A DNA stretch of 21,484 nt from assembly GCA_016210395.1 (NCBI GenBank), contig JACQUI010000218.1, forward strand, positions 1-21,484. Direction: 5' to 3'. Shown one piece after another: positions 14,811-21,484 of the stretch (positions are counted from its first letter, which is position 1; the number at the start of each line of letters is the position of its first letter). The notes below the pieces were generated by a model, which saw nothing but the letters and a program-made list of their open reading frames with translations, was not told where the DNA came from and searched no databases. A program made the translations under genes and the position numbers. Source of the DNA: Chloroflexota bacterium. Its GTDB lineage: Bacteria; Chloroflexota; Dehalococcoidia; Lucifugimonadales; JACPCL1.

Positions 14811-14824
14811 GACCCAGAAAACGA

Positions 14825-14858
14825 AGAACCGGCCGTAAGGCCGGTTCTCTTGTTTGTT
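14825..14858. terminator. Bidirectional terminator between anti-sigma and ccmE-like genes
   Basis: 10-bp perfect stem AGAACCGGCC (14825-14834) with GGCCGGTTCT (14839-14848), loop GTAA, followed on + by CTTGTTTGTT. On the minus strand the hairpin is followed by TCGTTTTCT, so it can serve both converging genes (stops at 14810 and 14877). Confidence 0.85.
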
Positions 14859-14876
14859 CAGTCTATGCGGTGAAAG

Positions 14877-15353
14877 CTACGCGGATGCGCCCTTCTCCTC
14901 TTCCAGAGCCTGGTACTTTGAGGGGCACTTCACGATCACGTTGCCGGCGTTGAAGACGCCGTTGGCGTCGTACTTGCCCTCCAGGGTGATGGTAGCCTCT
15001 TCGTTGAAGAACAACTCAGGGAAGATGCCATCGTACTTTGCTTGCAGGACAGCGGTATCGCCGGAAAGCGTGAAGCGAGCGTCCGTGCTTCGTTCGTCAC
15101 GCTGGAAGGATCCCTGCACCAGCTTGCCCTCCACCCGCACCGTCTCGCCGGGTCTGACGGTGGAAGCCCCCGCCAGGAACTCGTCCACGGTGAAGATGTA
15201 GACCTTGGCGCTCTGGAAGGCAGTGAACCCAAAGTACCCGATAGCCAGCGCCAGCAGCGCCACCGCCACGAACAGCTTCCGCGATCCGCTGAAGAAACCT
15301 TTGGACCGTACCGGCGGCTCGGTGGATGGATTCGCTGCAACTTGCTGGCTCAT
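14877..15353 (-). CDS. ccmE: CcmE-like cytochrome c maturation heme chaperone, cysteine type, 158 aa
   Basis: Layout fits CcmE: a short N-terminal tail, one membrane helix (about residues 27-46), then a beta-barrel domain outside the membrane with VRVEGKLVQGS and LEGKYD, and a C-terminal heme-attachment segment. The usual His of the HxxxY motif is replaced: the sequence reads VIVKCPSKY, giving Cys143 and Tyr147 (CxxxY). This is the cysteine variant known from some Desulfovibrio-type bacteria and archaea, where heme is carried on Cys. The role is passing heme to apocytochromes. It stands alone here, without other ccm genes; the likely client in the window is the di-heme peroxidase at 9954-12809. 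AAGGTGG precedes the ATG by about 8 nt. Confidence 0.85.
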   Translation of the reverse strand: MSQQVAANPSTEPPVRSKGFFSGSRKLFVAVALLALAIGYFGFTAFQSAKVYIFTVDEFLAGASTVRPGETVRVEGKLVQGSFQRDERSTDARFTLSGDTAVLQAKYDGIFPELFFNEEATITLEGKYDANGVFNAGNVIVKCPSKYQALEEEKGASA

Positions 15354-15417
15354 AGCTGGACCACCTTGCTGATAGCGCGCTCTTTGGAGGCGCGCCTACT
15401 CTGGTGCTATTTCCTTC

Positions 15418-15446
15418 ATCGTAGTGGGTTCCACTTGGAATTGCAA
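15418..15446 (-). promoter_or_regulatory. Promoter of the ccmE-like gene with an inverted repeat in the spacer
   Basis: On the minus strand: TTGCAA (15446-15441), 17-nt spacer, TACGAT (15423-15418). The spacer holds TTCCA-AG-TGGAA, a perfect 5-bp inverted repeat that could be an operator. The predicted leader is about 58 nt and includes an imperfect GC-rich hairpin (about 15372-15399). Confidence 0.5.
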
Positions 15447-15566
15447 CGAAAACTGTTCAGGTATTCAGGCCCTGCCGCCGCGCGCCGCCGTCCCTCTCGT
15501 TCCCTCTCCGTGGAGACGGGCCAGGTTGACCCATGAGACGCAGCGTTCTCTCCGCTGTCACGCGCG

Positions 15567-15595
15567 TTGACACCCCCTTTCGAGACAAGTACTAT
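15567..15595 (+). promoter_or_regulatory. Promoter of the glycine cleavage operon
   Basis: TTGACA (15567-15572), 17-nt spacer, TACTAT (15590-15595): near-consensus housekeeping promoter. The transcript would start near 15602, leaving about 16 nt of leader, too short for a glycine riboswitch, and none is visible further upstream. Confidence 0.75.
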
Positions 15596-15617
15596 TCGTT
15601 GAGGCTCAGCACACGTC

Positions 15618-16715
15618 ATGCCTCAAACGCTTCTTCGCACACCACTCTTCGATACCCACCTGGCCCTTGGCGGCAGGATGACGCCATTCGCCGGCTGGGA
15701 GATGCCCATCCAGTACAGGGATGGCATCCTGGCTGAAGCGCGCGCCGTCCGTTCCGCCTCGGGCCTGTTCGATGTCTCCCACATGGGGCGCATCTTCGTG
15801 AACGGCCCCCAGGCAGCCGCGCTCCTGGACTGGGTGACGACTGCCGACGTGCCCAAGCTGGCGCTTGGCCAGGGACGCTACACCCTTATCTGCACCGAGG
15901 CCGGCGGCATCCTGGACGACGCCATCGTCTATCGCCTGGGCGAAGAGCGTTTCTTGCTGGTGTGCAACGCATCCAACCGCCCTGCCGTGTGGGAGTGGCT
16001 CCAGCGGTGGCGCGGCAGCCGCTTCCCCAGCGTAACCCTGGATGACCGCACCCTCGAAGTCGGCATGATCGCCTGGCAGGGGCCTGCAACGCCGGCGGCA
16101 ATGGAGGCCCTGTGCCCGGGCCTGCCGAAGAGCCTGCGCATCTTCCGCATTACCCAGGCGAGCATCGCCGGTATCGCGGCGCTGGTGGCCCGCACCGGCT
16201 ACACCGGCGAGGACGGTTTTGAGATCATGCCATCGTCAGCCGATACGCCCGCGCTCTGGGAGCGCCTGCAGCAGGCAGGGGCAACCCCCTGCGGCCTGGG
16301 GGCGCGGGACATCCTGCGGCTGGAGGCGGCCCTTCCCCTGCACGGCAACGACATCTCCACTGCCACCAACCCCTTCGAGGCCGGCCTTGATCGGTTCGTT
16401 TCGCTGGACAAGGAGAGCGCGGCCACGCCTGCCCTGCGCCAGGTCCTTCAGCGCGGCCTGACGAGAAAGCTCACCGGCTTCAGGATGACCGAGCGGGGTG
16501 TCCCCCGCCACGGGTACCCCATCCTGGCAGACGGCAAGACCGCTGGCGAAGTGACCAGCGGGGGCTATTCGCCGACGCTTGACGCATATGTTGGAATGGG
16601 CTATGTTGCAGTGGAGCTTGCGGCCCCCGGCAGCCGGTTCGCCATTGATATCCGAGGCAAGGCTACGGAAGCCGAGGTCGTAGCCTTGCCCTTCTACTCC
16701 CGCAGAAGAGGCTGA
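15618..16715 (+). CDS. gcvT: Aminomethyltransferase, glycine cleavage system T protein, 365 aa
   Basis: Transfers the methylene group from the aminomethyl-lipoyl arm of GcvH to tetrahydrofolate, releasing ammonia. Recognised by the N-terminal TPLFDTHLALGG and PFAGWEMPIQY, the FDVSHMGR motif, and GGILDDAIVY, whose second Asp falls at residue 101, the position of the conserved catalytic Asp of T proteins. The C-terminal GCV_T_C barrel (about 280-365) shows GVPRHGYPI and TSGGYSPTL. Length is normal for the family. First gene of the operon, with gcvH 39 nt downstream. GAGG about 13 nt upstream is a weak ribosome-binding site, so initiation may rely on the short leader. Confidence 0.96.
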   Translation: MPQTLLRTPLFDTHLALGGRMTPFAGWEMPIQYRDGILAEARAVRSASGLFDVSHMGRIFVNGPQAAALLDWVTTADVPKLALGQGRYTLICTEAGGILDDAIVYRLGEERFLLVCNASNRPAVWEWLQRWRGSRFPSVTLDDRTLEVGMIAWQGPATPAAMEALCPGLPKSLRIFRITQASIAGIAALVARTGYTGEDGFEIMPSSADTPALWERLQQAGATPCGLGARDILRLEAALPLHGNDISTATNPFEAGLDRFVSLDKESAATPALRQVLQRGLTRKLTGFRMTERGVPRHGYPILADGKTAGEVTSGGYSPTLDAYVGMGYVAVELAAPGSRFAIDIRGKATEAEVVALPFYSRRRG

Positions 16716-16754
16716 TCCAACACCGCAGCGCCTCCTACACCAAGGGGGCGAGGA

Positions 16755-17156
16755 TTGAAAAAAGAAGACATGTATCCTAACGACCGCCGCTACTCCAAGG
16801 AGCACGAGTGGGTCATGATCGAGCCGGACGGCCGGGCGCTGGTCGGCATCACCCACTACGCCCAGGACCACCTGGGCGACGTTGTGTTTGTGGACCTGCC
16901 GAAGCCTGGAGCAAAGGTGGCCCAGTTCCAGAAACTGGGCGAGGTGGAGTCCGTTAAGGCCGTCTCGGACATCTTCAGCCCCGTTGCCGGCCAGGTAGCG
17001 GAGGTGAACGAGCGCCTGACCAGCAAGCCGGAGCTCCTGAACCAGGACCCCTATGGGATGGGGTGGATCGCCCGCCTCTCTGCTGTCAACCGCGACGACG
17101 CCAAGGCGCTCATGTCCGCCCAGGAGTACGAGGCGTACCTGAAGCAGTTGGAGTAA
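16755..17156 (+). CDS. gcvH: Glycine cleavage system H protein, 133 aa
   Basis: Lipoyl carrier protein that shuttles the aminomethyl group from the decarboxylase (GcvPA/PB) to GcvT. Motifs: RYSKEHEWV near the N-terminus, GITHYAQDHLGDVVFVDLP, and the lipoylation site GEVESVKAVSD with Lys68 as the modified residue; GWIARL near the end is also typical. The TTG at 16755 is used because GGGGGCGAGGA lies directly upstream; an ATG at 16770 would remove five residues and also leave an intact protein. Spacing to gcvPA is 113 nt, wider than elsewhere in the operon, with no hairpin I can identify. Confidence 0.95.
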   Translation: MKKEDMYPNDRRYSKEHEWVMIEPDGRALVGITHYAQDHLGDVVFVDLPKPGAKVAQFQKLGEVESVKAVSDIFSPVAGQVAEVNERLTSKPELLNQDPYGMGWIARLSAVNRDDAKALMSAQEYEAYLKQLE

Positions 17157-17269
17157 AGGGGGGATGCCTTCCTCCCATTCGGGTCTTGATGTGGCCGCTC
17201 CCCCGCCAGCCCCAATTCTCCACCTTGTCCACAGAGGGAAGCGATAGCTCTTGCAGCGCAGGAACACCC

Positions 17270-18583
17270 ATGACCACACCCTTTACTCCCTACACCCCCA
17301 ACACCGACGCCGACCGCCAGGCCATGCTCAAGGCCATCGGCGTTGCCTCCCTGGACGACCTGTTCAGGGACATCCCTGCGGCCTATTGGAATCCGCCGCT
17401 GGACATCCCCGCGCCTCTTTCGGAGCTGGACCTGCGCCGGGAGCTGGAGACGCTGGCTAACGAGAACCGCCACGCCGTCGCCGGCCCATCCTTCCTGGGA
17501 GCAGGCGCGTACAATCACTACGTCCCGGCAGTCTCCCTGGCCCTGGTCAATCGCGGCGAGTTCCTGACCGCCTATACGCCCTACCAGGCGGAGGTCAGCC
17601 AGGGCACCCTCCAGGTCACCTACGAGCTTCAGAGCCTCACCTGCCAGCTCCTGGACATGGAGGTGGCCAACGCCGGCATGTACGAGGGCGCTTCCGCCCT
17701 GGCCGAAGCCGCCCTCATGGCCTGCCGCGTCACCCAGCGGTACCGGGTCGCCTACCGAGATACCCTTTCCCCCGCCTATCGCGCCGTCGTCGCCACGTAC
17801 ACGGCTCCCCACGGCGTTGAGCTGTACCCCGTCGCGCCGGGAGCGACGTTGAAGCCGGAGACGGCTTGCGTCATTGTTCAGCACCCCAACTTCTTCGGCT
17901 ACCTGGAAGACCTTGGCGCGCTTTCGAAGACCGCCCACGACGCCGGCGCGCTCCTGGTGGTCTCTGCCGACCCTACCGCCGCTGCGCTGTTCAAGGCGCC
18001 CGGCAGCTACGACGCGGACATCGTCACCGCCGAGGGCCAAGCCCTGGGGCTGCCCCTCAGCTTCGGCGGCCCGTACATCGGCCTCTTCACCTGCAAGAGC
18101 CAGTACCTGCGGCAGATGCCGGGGCGCATCGTGGGGCGCACCGTGGACACCCAGGGCCGGACGGCGTACGTGCTGACGCTCCAGACCCGCGAGCAGCACA
18201 TCCGGCGGGAGCGCGCCACCTCCAACATCTGCACCAGCGAGGCCCTGCTGGGGCTTATGGTCGTCGTCTACCTGGCCACCCTGGGCAAGCAAGGGCTCCG
18301 GCAGGTGGCGGAACTGTGCTACCACAAGGCGCATTACGCCGCATCGCTGATCGGCAAGCTGCCGGGCTACAAGCTGCCCATAAGCGGGACGTTCTTCCAG
18401 GAGTTCGTAGTGCAGTGCCCGAGGCCCCCCAGGGAGGTCAACGCCGCGCTGCTGGACCAGGGCATCATCGGCGGCCTGGACATCAGCGATCATGTCCCCA
18501 ACGGCTTGCTGCTGTGCGTTACGGAGATGAATACCAAGGCTGAGATAGAAGGGCTGGTGAAGGCGCTGGGTGCGGTCAGGTAG
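17270..18583 (+). CDS. gcvPA: Glycine dehydrogenase (decarboxylating) subunit 1, 437 aa
   Basis: Alpha subunit of the two-part P protein, which decarboxylates glycine with PLP. Start chosen at ATG 17270 (MTTPFTPYTPNTDADR), which matches family N-termini and has AGGA 7 nt upstream; the frame is open further upstream but overlaps gcvH. Family hallmarks: SFLGAGAYNHYVP, TAYTPYQAEVSQGTLQ, YEGASALAEA, then SFGGPYIGLF and the REQHIRRERATSNICT motif. This subunit lacks the PLP lysine, which is in gcvPB. In most genomes gcvPB follows directly; here about 1,050 nt are inserted between them. Confidence 0.96.
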   Translation: MTTPFTPYTPNTDADRQAMLKAIGVASLDDLFRDIPAAYWNPPLDIPAPLSELDLRRELETLANENRHAVAGPSFLGAGAYNHYVPAVSLALVNRGEFLTAYTPYQAEVSQGTLQVTYELQSLTCQLLDMEVANAGMYEGASALAEAALMACRVTQRYRVAYRDTLSPAYRAVVATYTAPHGVELYPVAPGATLKPETACVIVQHPNFFGYLEDLGALSKTAHDAGALLVVSADPTAAALFKAPGSYDADIVTAEGQALGLPLSFGGPYIGLFTCKSQYLRQMPGRIVGRTVDTQGRTAYVLTLQTREQHIRRERATSNICTSEALLGLMVVVYLATLGKQGLRQVAELCYHKAHYAASLIGKLPGYKLPISGTFFQEFVVQCPRPPREVNAALLDQGIIGGLDISDHVPNGLLLCVTEMNTKAEIEGLVKALGAVR

Positions 18584-18598
18584 GCGCATGGCCGACAG

Positions 18599-19106
18599 AT
18601 GACAAGCGAATTGCCAGCCTGGACAAACGCCCGGCTCATCCTGTATCACGGTACGATTGAGCAGCATGTTCAATCTGTTCTCGACGGCGTGGACTTGAGA
18701 TTCGCTCAGTCCGGCAGGGATTTCGGCATCGGCTTCTACACAGCGACCTTGCGCAGAGAGGCCCGAGGAATGGGCTGGGCGGAGCGCAGCGAGGCTCAAG
18801 GCGATACCCGCAGTCATTGCGTACGAAGTGTCGAGAGACGCGCTGGCAAGCCTGGAGGCGCTTTGGTTCGTCAGAGGTGCCTACGAGAATGAGGATTTCT
18901 GGAGCTTCATCCTCCATTGCAGAACCGCACCCCGCGAGGCCTTCCACCACGCAAGGAAGGTCAACGGCGGACTCTATGATATAGTGATAGGGCCGGTAAC
19001 AATGGGCCGCCAACGTGCGGTTATCGGCGACTATGATCAGGTGAGTTTCCATACGGTGCGGGCGGTGGCAGTGCTGAACGCATGCGAGAGGAGGAGGGTT
19101 TCATGA
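18599..19106 (+). pseudogene. DUF3990-like protein gene with a single-base frameshift
   Basis: The 5' part (frame of 18599) reads NARLILYHGT and RDFGIGFYTAT, and the 3' part (the frame +1 to it) reads PAVIAYEVSRDAL, FWSFILHCR and YDIVIGPVTMGR. Together these are the ordered hallmarks of DUF3990: LYHGT, DFGxGFYTT, the W-fI-xxR block and yDiv-GPv. Removing one C from the CCC at 18762-18764 joins the frames as REAEEWAGRSAARL, giving one protein of about 168 aa. I recall DUF3990 as related to ADP-ribosyltransferase-type folds and often found in two-gene cassettes; that link is knowledge of the family, not shown here. The stop TGA overlaps the next start (ATGA, 19103-19106). It is either a real inactivating mutation or a sequencing/assembly error. 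Confidence 0.8.
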
Positions 19107-19627
19107 CTGATACAAAGCTGCTCGTTCTTGGGTTCTGGGACGCTGTCATAGAGTGCCTGGTCCAGTTTCACAAAAAGGACTACGGCGAGGCCTATCTTCT
19201 AGCCCTTGATCTGCGCCGCCGTCTGGCCGCAGTGGGCGCAAGACTGGATGAGATTGATATATTCTACAATGAAGAACCATTCTACGTAGCGTGCACTCTA
19301 GCCGGTCAAGAACTGGACGCGCACGATTATTGGGAACGATATGAAGCGATTTTGGAAGGCGCCTATTCGGGCCATACCACTCCATCTCCTGATGTCCCAA
19401 TGACCCAAGCAGTTGTTGTGCACCAAACACCTTTCACTGCAGAAGAACTGTCCAGAAGCACTTCAAAGCCTACGCTACTAGCTGAAAAACCATCTGCTCG
19501 GGAACTGGCTGTGACATTCGGAGTCGTAGAAGAATCGCAACCTGGATCCTCAGATATCCTTGAGATCCAAAGGACCAAAAGGAAGGGCAAGTCAAGGGTT
19601 CCCGCCCGTTCGTCACGATCCGAATAA
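19103..19627 (+). CDS. Unknown 174-aa protein coupled to the DUF3990-like gene
   Basis: I do not recognise the family. The start ATG 19103 overlaps the preceding stop as ATGA and has a strong AGGAGGAGGG about 6 nt upstream. Residues 1-95 look alpha-helical: FWDAVIECLVQFHKKDYGEA, then RRRLAAVGARLDEIDIF and a DYWERYEAILEG helix. Residues 96-174 are low in order, rich in Ser/Thr/Pro and end in a basic tail (RTKRKGKSR). The gene is visibly more AT-rich and uses rarer codons (ATA, TTG, CTA) than the gcv genes around it, so it was probably acquired. Position and overlap suggest it acts with the DUF3990-like protein, perhaps as partner or antidote; that is inference. It ends 4 nt before gcvPB. Confidence 0.7.
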   Translation: MTDTKLLVLGFWDAVIECLVQFHKKDYGEAYLLALDLRRRLAAVGARLDEIDIFYNEEPFYVACTLAGQELDAHDYWERYEAILEGAYSGHTTPSPDVPMTQAVVVHQTPFTAEELSRSTSKPTLLAEKPSARELAVTFGVVEESQPGSSDILEIQRTKRKGKSRVPARSSRSE

Positions 19628-19631
19628 CTCC

Positions 19632-21125
19632 ATGACCACCACCGCCCCCTCACTCACCCACTCCCCCGCCAGGCCCGACCGCCAGCTCCTGATGGACCGC
19701 AGCGTCCCCGGACGGCGCGGCGTCCGCATGCCGGACCTGGACACGCCGCCTCAGCCGCTGCCGGACGCCTCCCTGCTCCGCGACGACCTGCCGCTGCCGG
19801 AGCTGTCCCAGCCGGAGGTGGTCCGCTACTTCACCCGCCTCAGCCAGCTCAACTACTCCATTGACACGCAGTTCTACCCACTGGGTAGCTGCACCATGAA
19901 GTACAACCCCAAGATCAACGACCAGGCGGCGATGCTCCCCGGCATGGCGGGCCTCCACCCCCTGGCCCCGGCCGAAGCCGCCCAGGGCGCGCTCAAGCTC
20001 ATGTACCGCCTGCAAAGCTACCTGTGCGAGGTCGCGGGCATGTCCGCCGCGAGTCTGGCCCCCATGGCCGGCGCCCAGGGAGAGCTATCGGGCGTCCTCA
20101 TGGTCCGCGCCTACCACCAGGCCCGTGGCGACGCCCGCCGCAAGGTGATGCTCATCCCCGATAGCGCACACGGCACCAACCCGGCCTCTGCCGCCATGGG
20201 CGGTTTCACCGTCACCGCAATCCCTTCGGATAGCCGGGGCAACATGGACCTGGCCGCGCTGCGAAAAGCCGCCGGCCCGGACCTGGCCGGCCTCATGATC
20301 ACCCTGCCCAGCACCCTGGGCCTCTTCGACGGCGGCATCCTGGAGATCTGCGACATCGTCCACCGCGCCGGCGGCCTCGTCTACGGCGACGGGGCGAACA
20401 TGAACGCGCTCCTCGGCCAGGCCAAGCTGGGCCGGCTTGGGTTCGACGTCATCCACTCCAACCTGCACAAGACCTTCAGCACGCCCCACGGCGGAGGCGG
20501 CCCCGGCGCAGGCCCCGTCATCGCGGGCCAGACCTTGACCCCGTACCTGCCCGCGCCTGTCGTGGAGCGCCAGACGGCGCACGGCAAGGAGACCTACCGG
20601 CTGGCGACGCCCCCGCAGAGCATCGGCAAGGTGGGCGCCTTCCACGGCAACTTCGGCGTGCTTGTCCGCGCCTACGCCTACATCCGCGCCCTTGGCGGCG
20701 AAGGCCTGCGCCAGGCCAGCCAGGACGCCGTCCTCAACGCCAACTACCTCCAGGCCCGCCTCCGCGACGCCTACGACCTGGCCTACGACCGCCTCTGCAT
20801 GCACGAGGTGGTGCTCTCCGCCGAGCGTCAGAAGAAGCAGGGCGTCAAGGGCCTGGACGTGGCCAAGCGCCTCCTGGACTACGGCTACCACGCGCCCACC
20901 ATGTACTTCCCTCTCATCGTGGACGAGGCCCTCATGATCGAGCCGACTGAGTCCGAGAGCAAGGAAACGCTGGACGCTTTCGCCGAGGCCATGCTGGCCA
21001 TCGCCGGCGAAGCTCAGGAGACGCCAGAGCTGGTGCGCGGCGCGCCGCATACCACGGCTGTCTCCCGCCTGGACGAGGCCCGCGCCGCAAGGCAGCCGGA
21101 CTTGCGGTGGAAGGCGAAGGCATAA
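19632..21125 (+). CDS. gcvPB: Glycine dehydrogenase (decarboxylating) subunit 2, 497 aa
   Basis: Beta subunit of the P protein, carrying the PLP cofactor. The PLP lysine is Lys280 in NLHKTFSTPHGGGGPGAGP. Other hallmarks: QFYPLGSCTMKYNPK, LAPMAGAQGELSG, IPDSAHGTNPASAAM, and DYGYHAPTMYFPLIV with EPTESESKETLD near the end. Start at ATG 19632 (MTTTAPSLTHSPARPDRQ); the open frame reaches back to 19560 but that overlaps the previous gene. No ribosome-binding sequence precedes it, and the preceding stop codon is only 4 nt away, so translation probably depends on ribosomes finishing the 174-aa gene. Length is normal for the family. Confidence 0.96.
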   Translation: MTTTAPSLTHSPARPDRQLLMDRSVPGRRGVRMPDLDTPPQPLPDASLLRDDLPLPELSQPEVVRYFTRLSQLNYSIDTQFYPLGSCTMKYNPKINDQAAMLPGMAGLHPLAPAEAAQGALKLMYRLQSYLCEVAGMSAASLAPMAGAQGELSGVLMVRAYHQARGDARRKVMLIPDSAHGTNPASAAMGGFTVTAIPSDSRGNMDLAALRKAAGPDLAGLMITLPSTLGLFDGGILEICDIVHRAGGLVYGDGANMNALLGQAKLGRLGFDVIHSNLHKTFSTPHGGGGPGAGPVIAGQTLTPYLPAPVVERQTAHGKETYRLATPPQSIGKVGAFHGNFGVLVRAYAYIRALGGEGLRQASQDAVLNANYLQARLRDAYDLAYDRLCMHEVVLSAERQKKQGVKGLDVAKRLLDYGYHAPTMYFPLIVDEALMIEPTESESKETLDAFAEAMLAIAGEAQETPELVRGAPHTTAVSRLDEARAARQPDLRWKAKA

Positions 21126-21146
21126 ACCGATCGATTTGTAAGGCGC

Positions 21147-21174
21147 TTGACGCGCGCCCCACTTGTGCTACGAT
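21147..21174 (+). promoter_or_regulatory. Promoter-like sequence after gcvPB
   Basis: TTGACG (21147-21152), 16-nt spacer, TACGAT (21169-21174). It would start transcription near 21181, only a few nucleotides before the hairpin at 21187. It could drive the lipoprotein gene at 21385 with a long leader, or a very short RNA. Confidence 0.55.
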
Positions 21175-21186
21175 GGCTGCCATCCT

Positions 21187-21235
21187 CCCCACCGTCCACG
21201 CTTCAATAAGAGTGTGACTGGTGGGGTTTCTTTTT
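21187..21235 (+). terminator. Strong hairpin terminator after the gcv operon
   Basis: Outer stem CCCCACC (21187-21193) with GGTGGGG (21220-21226), a 3x3 internal loop, inner stem CACGCT (21197-21202) with AGTGTG (21211-21216, one G-T pair), then TTTCTTTTT (21227-21235). The T-tract is the best in the window. It lies 62 nt after the gcvPB stop. Confidence 0.75.
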
Positions 21236-21384
21236 GGGCTACCCCCAGCGCCAGCACCCTTGCCGCGCCCCTGCGCATGCCCCATCATACGTGGGTAGGC
21301 CCTGAAAACGGGCTACATTTCCGTGTGGCGGCGGGGACAACGGAGTGTCGCGGCGCTCCGTCCTGGCCGGGCGGGAGGCCCGAA

Positions 21385-21484
21385 ATGCGCGTCGGGTTCA
21401 TAGCGGCAACTTTCGTATTCGTCTCCTTCCTCCTTGGCTGCACCGCGTCCACGCCTGCCGTGCCCGCCAGCACGTTACCCAGGC
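21385..21484 (+). CDS. N-terminus of a lipoprotein, cut by the window end
   Basis: ATG 21385 follows GGGAGG by 7 nt. The 33 visible codons read as a lipoprotein signal: MRVGFIAATF, a hydrophobic stretch, lipobox LLGC (Cys19), then a Ser/Thr/Pro-rich tether. No function can be assigned from this fragment. The frame is open to the last base of the window. Confidence 0.7.
   Translation, partial: MRVGFIAATFVFVSFLLGCTASTPAVPASTLPR

Noticed and set aside
15440..15617. Glycine riboswitch before gcvT
   Set aside because: I looked for the conserved glycine aptamer cores and found none; the predicted transcript starts only about 16 nt before the ATG.
17051..18817. 588-codon open frame on the minus strand opposite gcvPA
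   Set aside because: It lies fully opposite a certain gene, in GC-rich DNA that suppresses stop codons; its translation is low-complexity Ala/Gly/Val/Arg with no family motif.
18828..19106. Separate 92-aa gene starting at GTG 18828
   Set aside because: It is the 3' half of the frameshifted DUF3990-like gene; the sequence matching the family continues upstream of the GTG in the same frame.
20085..21050. 321-codon minus-strand open frame opposite gcvPB
   Set aside because: Antisense shadow of a certain gene with no protein-like features.

Overview
This window looks like a GC-rich chromosomal segment from a free-living bacterium, most likely a member of the Chloroflexota (a Dehalococcoidia-like lineage is my best guess). 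The basis is indirect: a split glycine decarboxylase (gcvPA/gcvPB), a cysteine-type CcmE, large secreted Ig/fibronectin-type proteins, and many short palindromes with GTAGGGGC outer arms placed just after stop codons. The taxonomic call is inference, not something the sequence proves.

Left half (1-12883, all + strand): a secreted or cell-surface block. In order it holds the 3' part of a large multicopper-oxidase-like protein, a 157-aa secreted protein, a 302-aa secreted beta-rich protein (DUF5666-like), a giant lipoprotein of about 1566 aa built from alternating Ig-like and fibronectin-III-like domains, and a 951-aa di-heme cytochrome c peroxidase (MauG/CcpA type) fused to Ig-like domains. 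The lipoprotein and the peroxidase end in the same ~145-residue C-terminal region, and the 157-aa protein carries a shorter version of its signature. Together with the copper oxidase this suggests an extracellular redox assembly. Terminator-like hairpins or GTAGGGGC palindromes separate the genes, so each is probably its own transcription unit.

Middle (12944-15353): on the minus strand an ECF sigma factor followed by a phospholipase-D-like protein with two zinc ribbons. Facing away from the sigma gene is a 90-aa zinc-binding anti-sigma protein, with a good promoter for each direction in the intergenic region. Then comes a minus-strand ccmE-like heme chaperone with a Cys in place of the usual His; it may serve the nearby c-type peroxidase.

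Right half (15567-21125): a glycine cleavage operon, gcvT-gcvH-gcvPA-[insert]-gcvPB, behind a near-consensus promoter. About 1 kb is inserted between the two decarboxylase subunit genes: a DUF3990-like gene broken by a single-base frameshift, overlapping (ATGA) a 174-aa gene of unknown function whose base composition is visibly more AT-rich than its neighbours. After gcvPB there is a promoter-like sequence immediately followed by a strong terminator, and the window ends inside the first codons of a new lipoprotein gene.

The observations I rate highest are the C-terminal region shared by the surface proteins, the DUF3990 module inside the gcv operon, the twin FRLxC motifs at the end of the copper oxidase, and the palindrome family.
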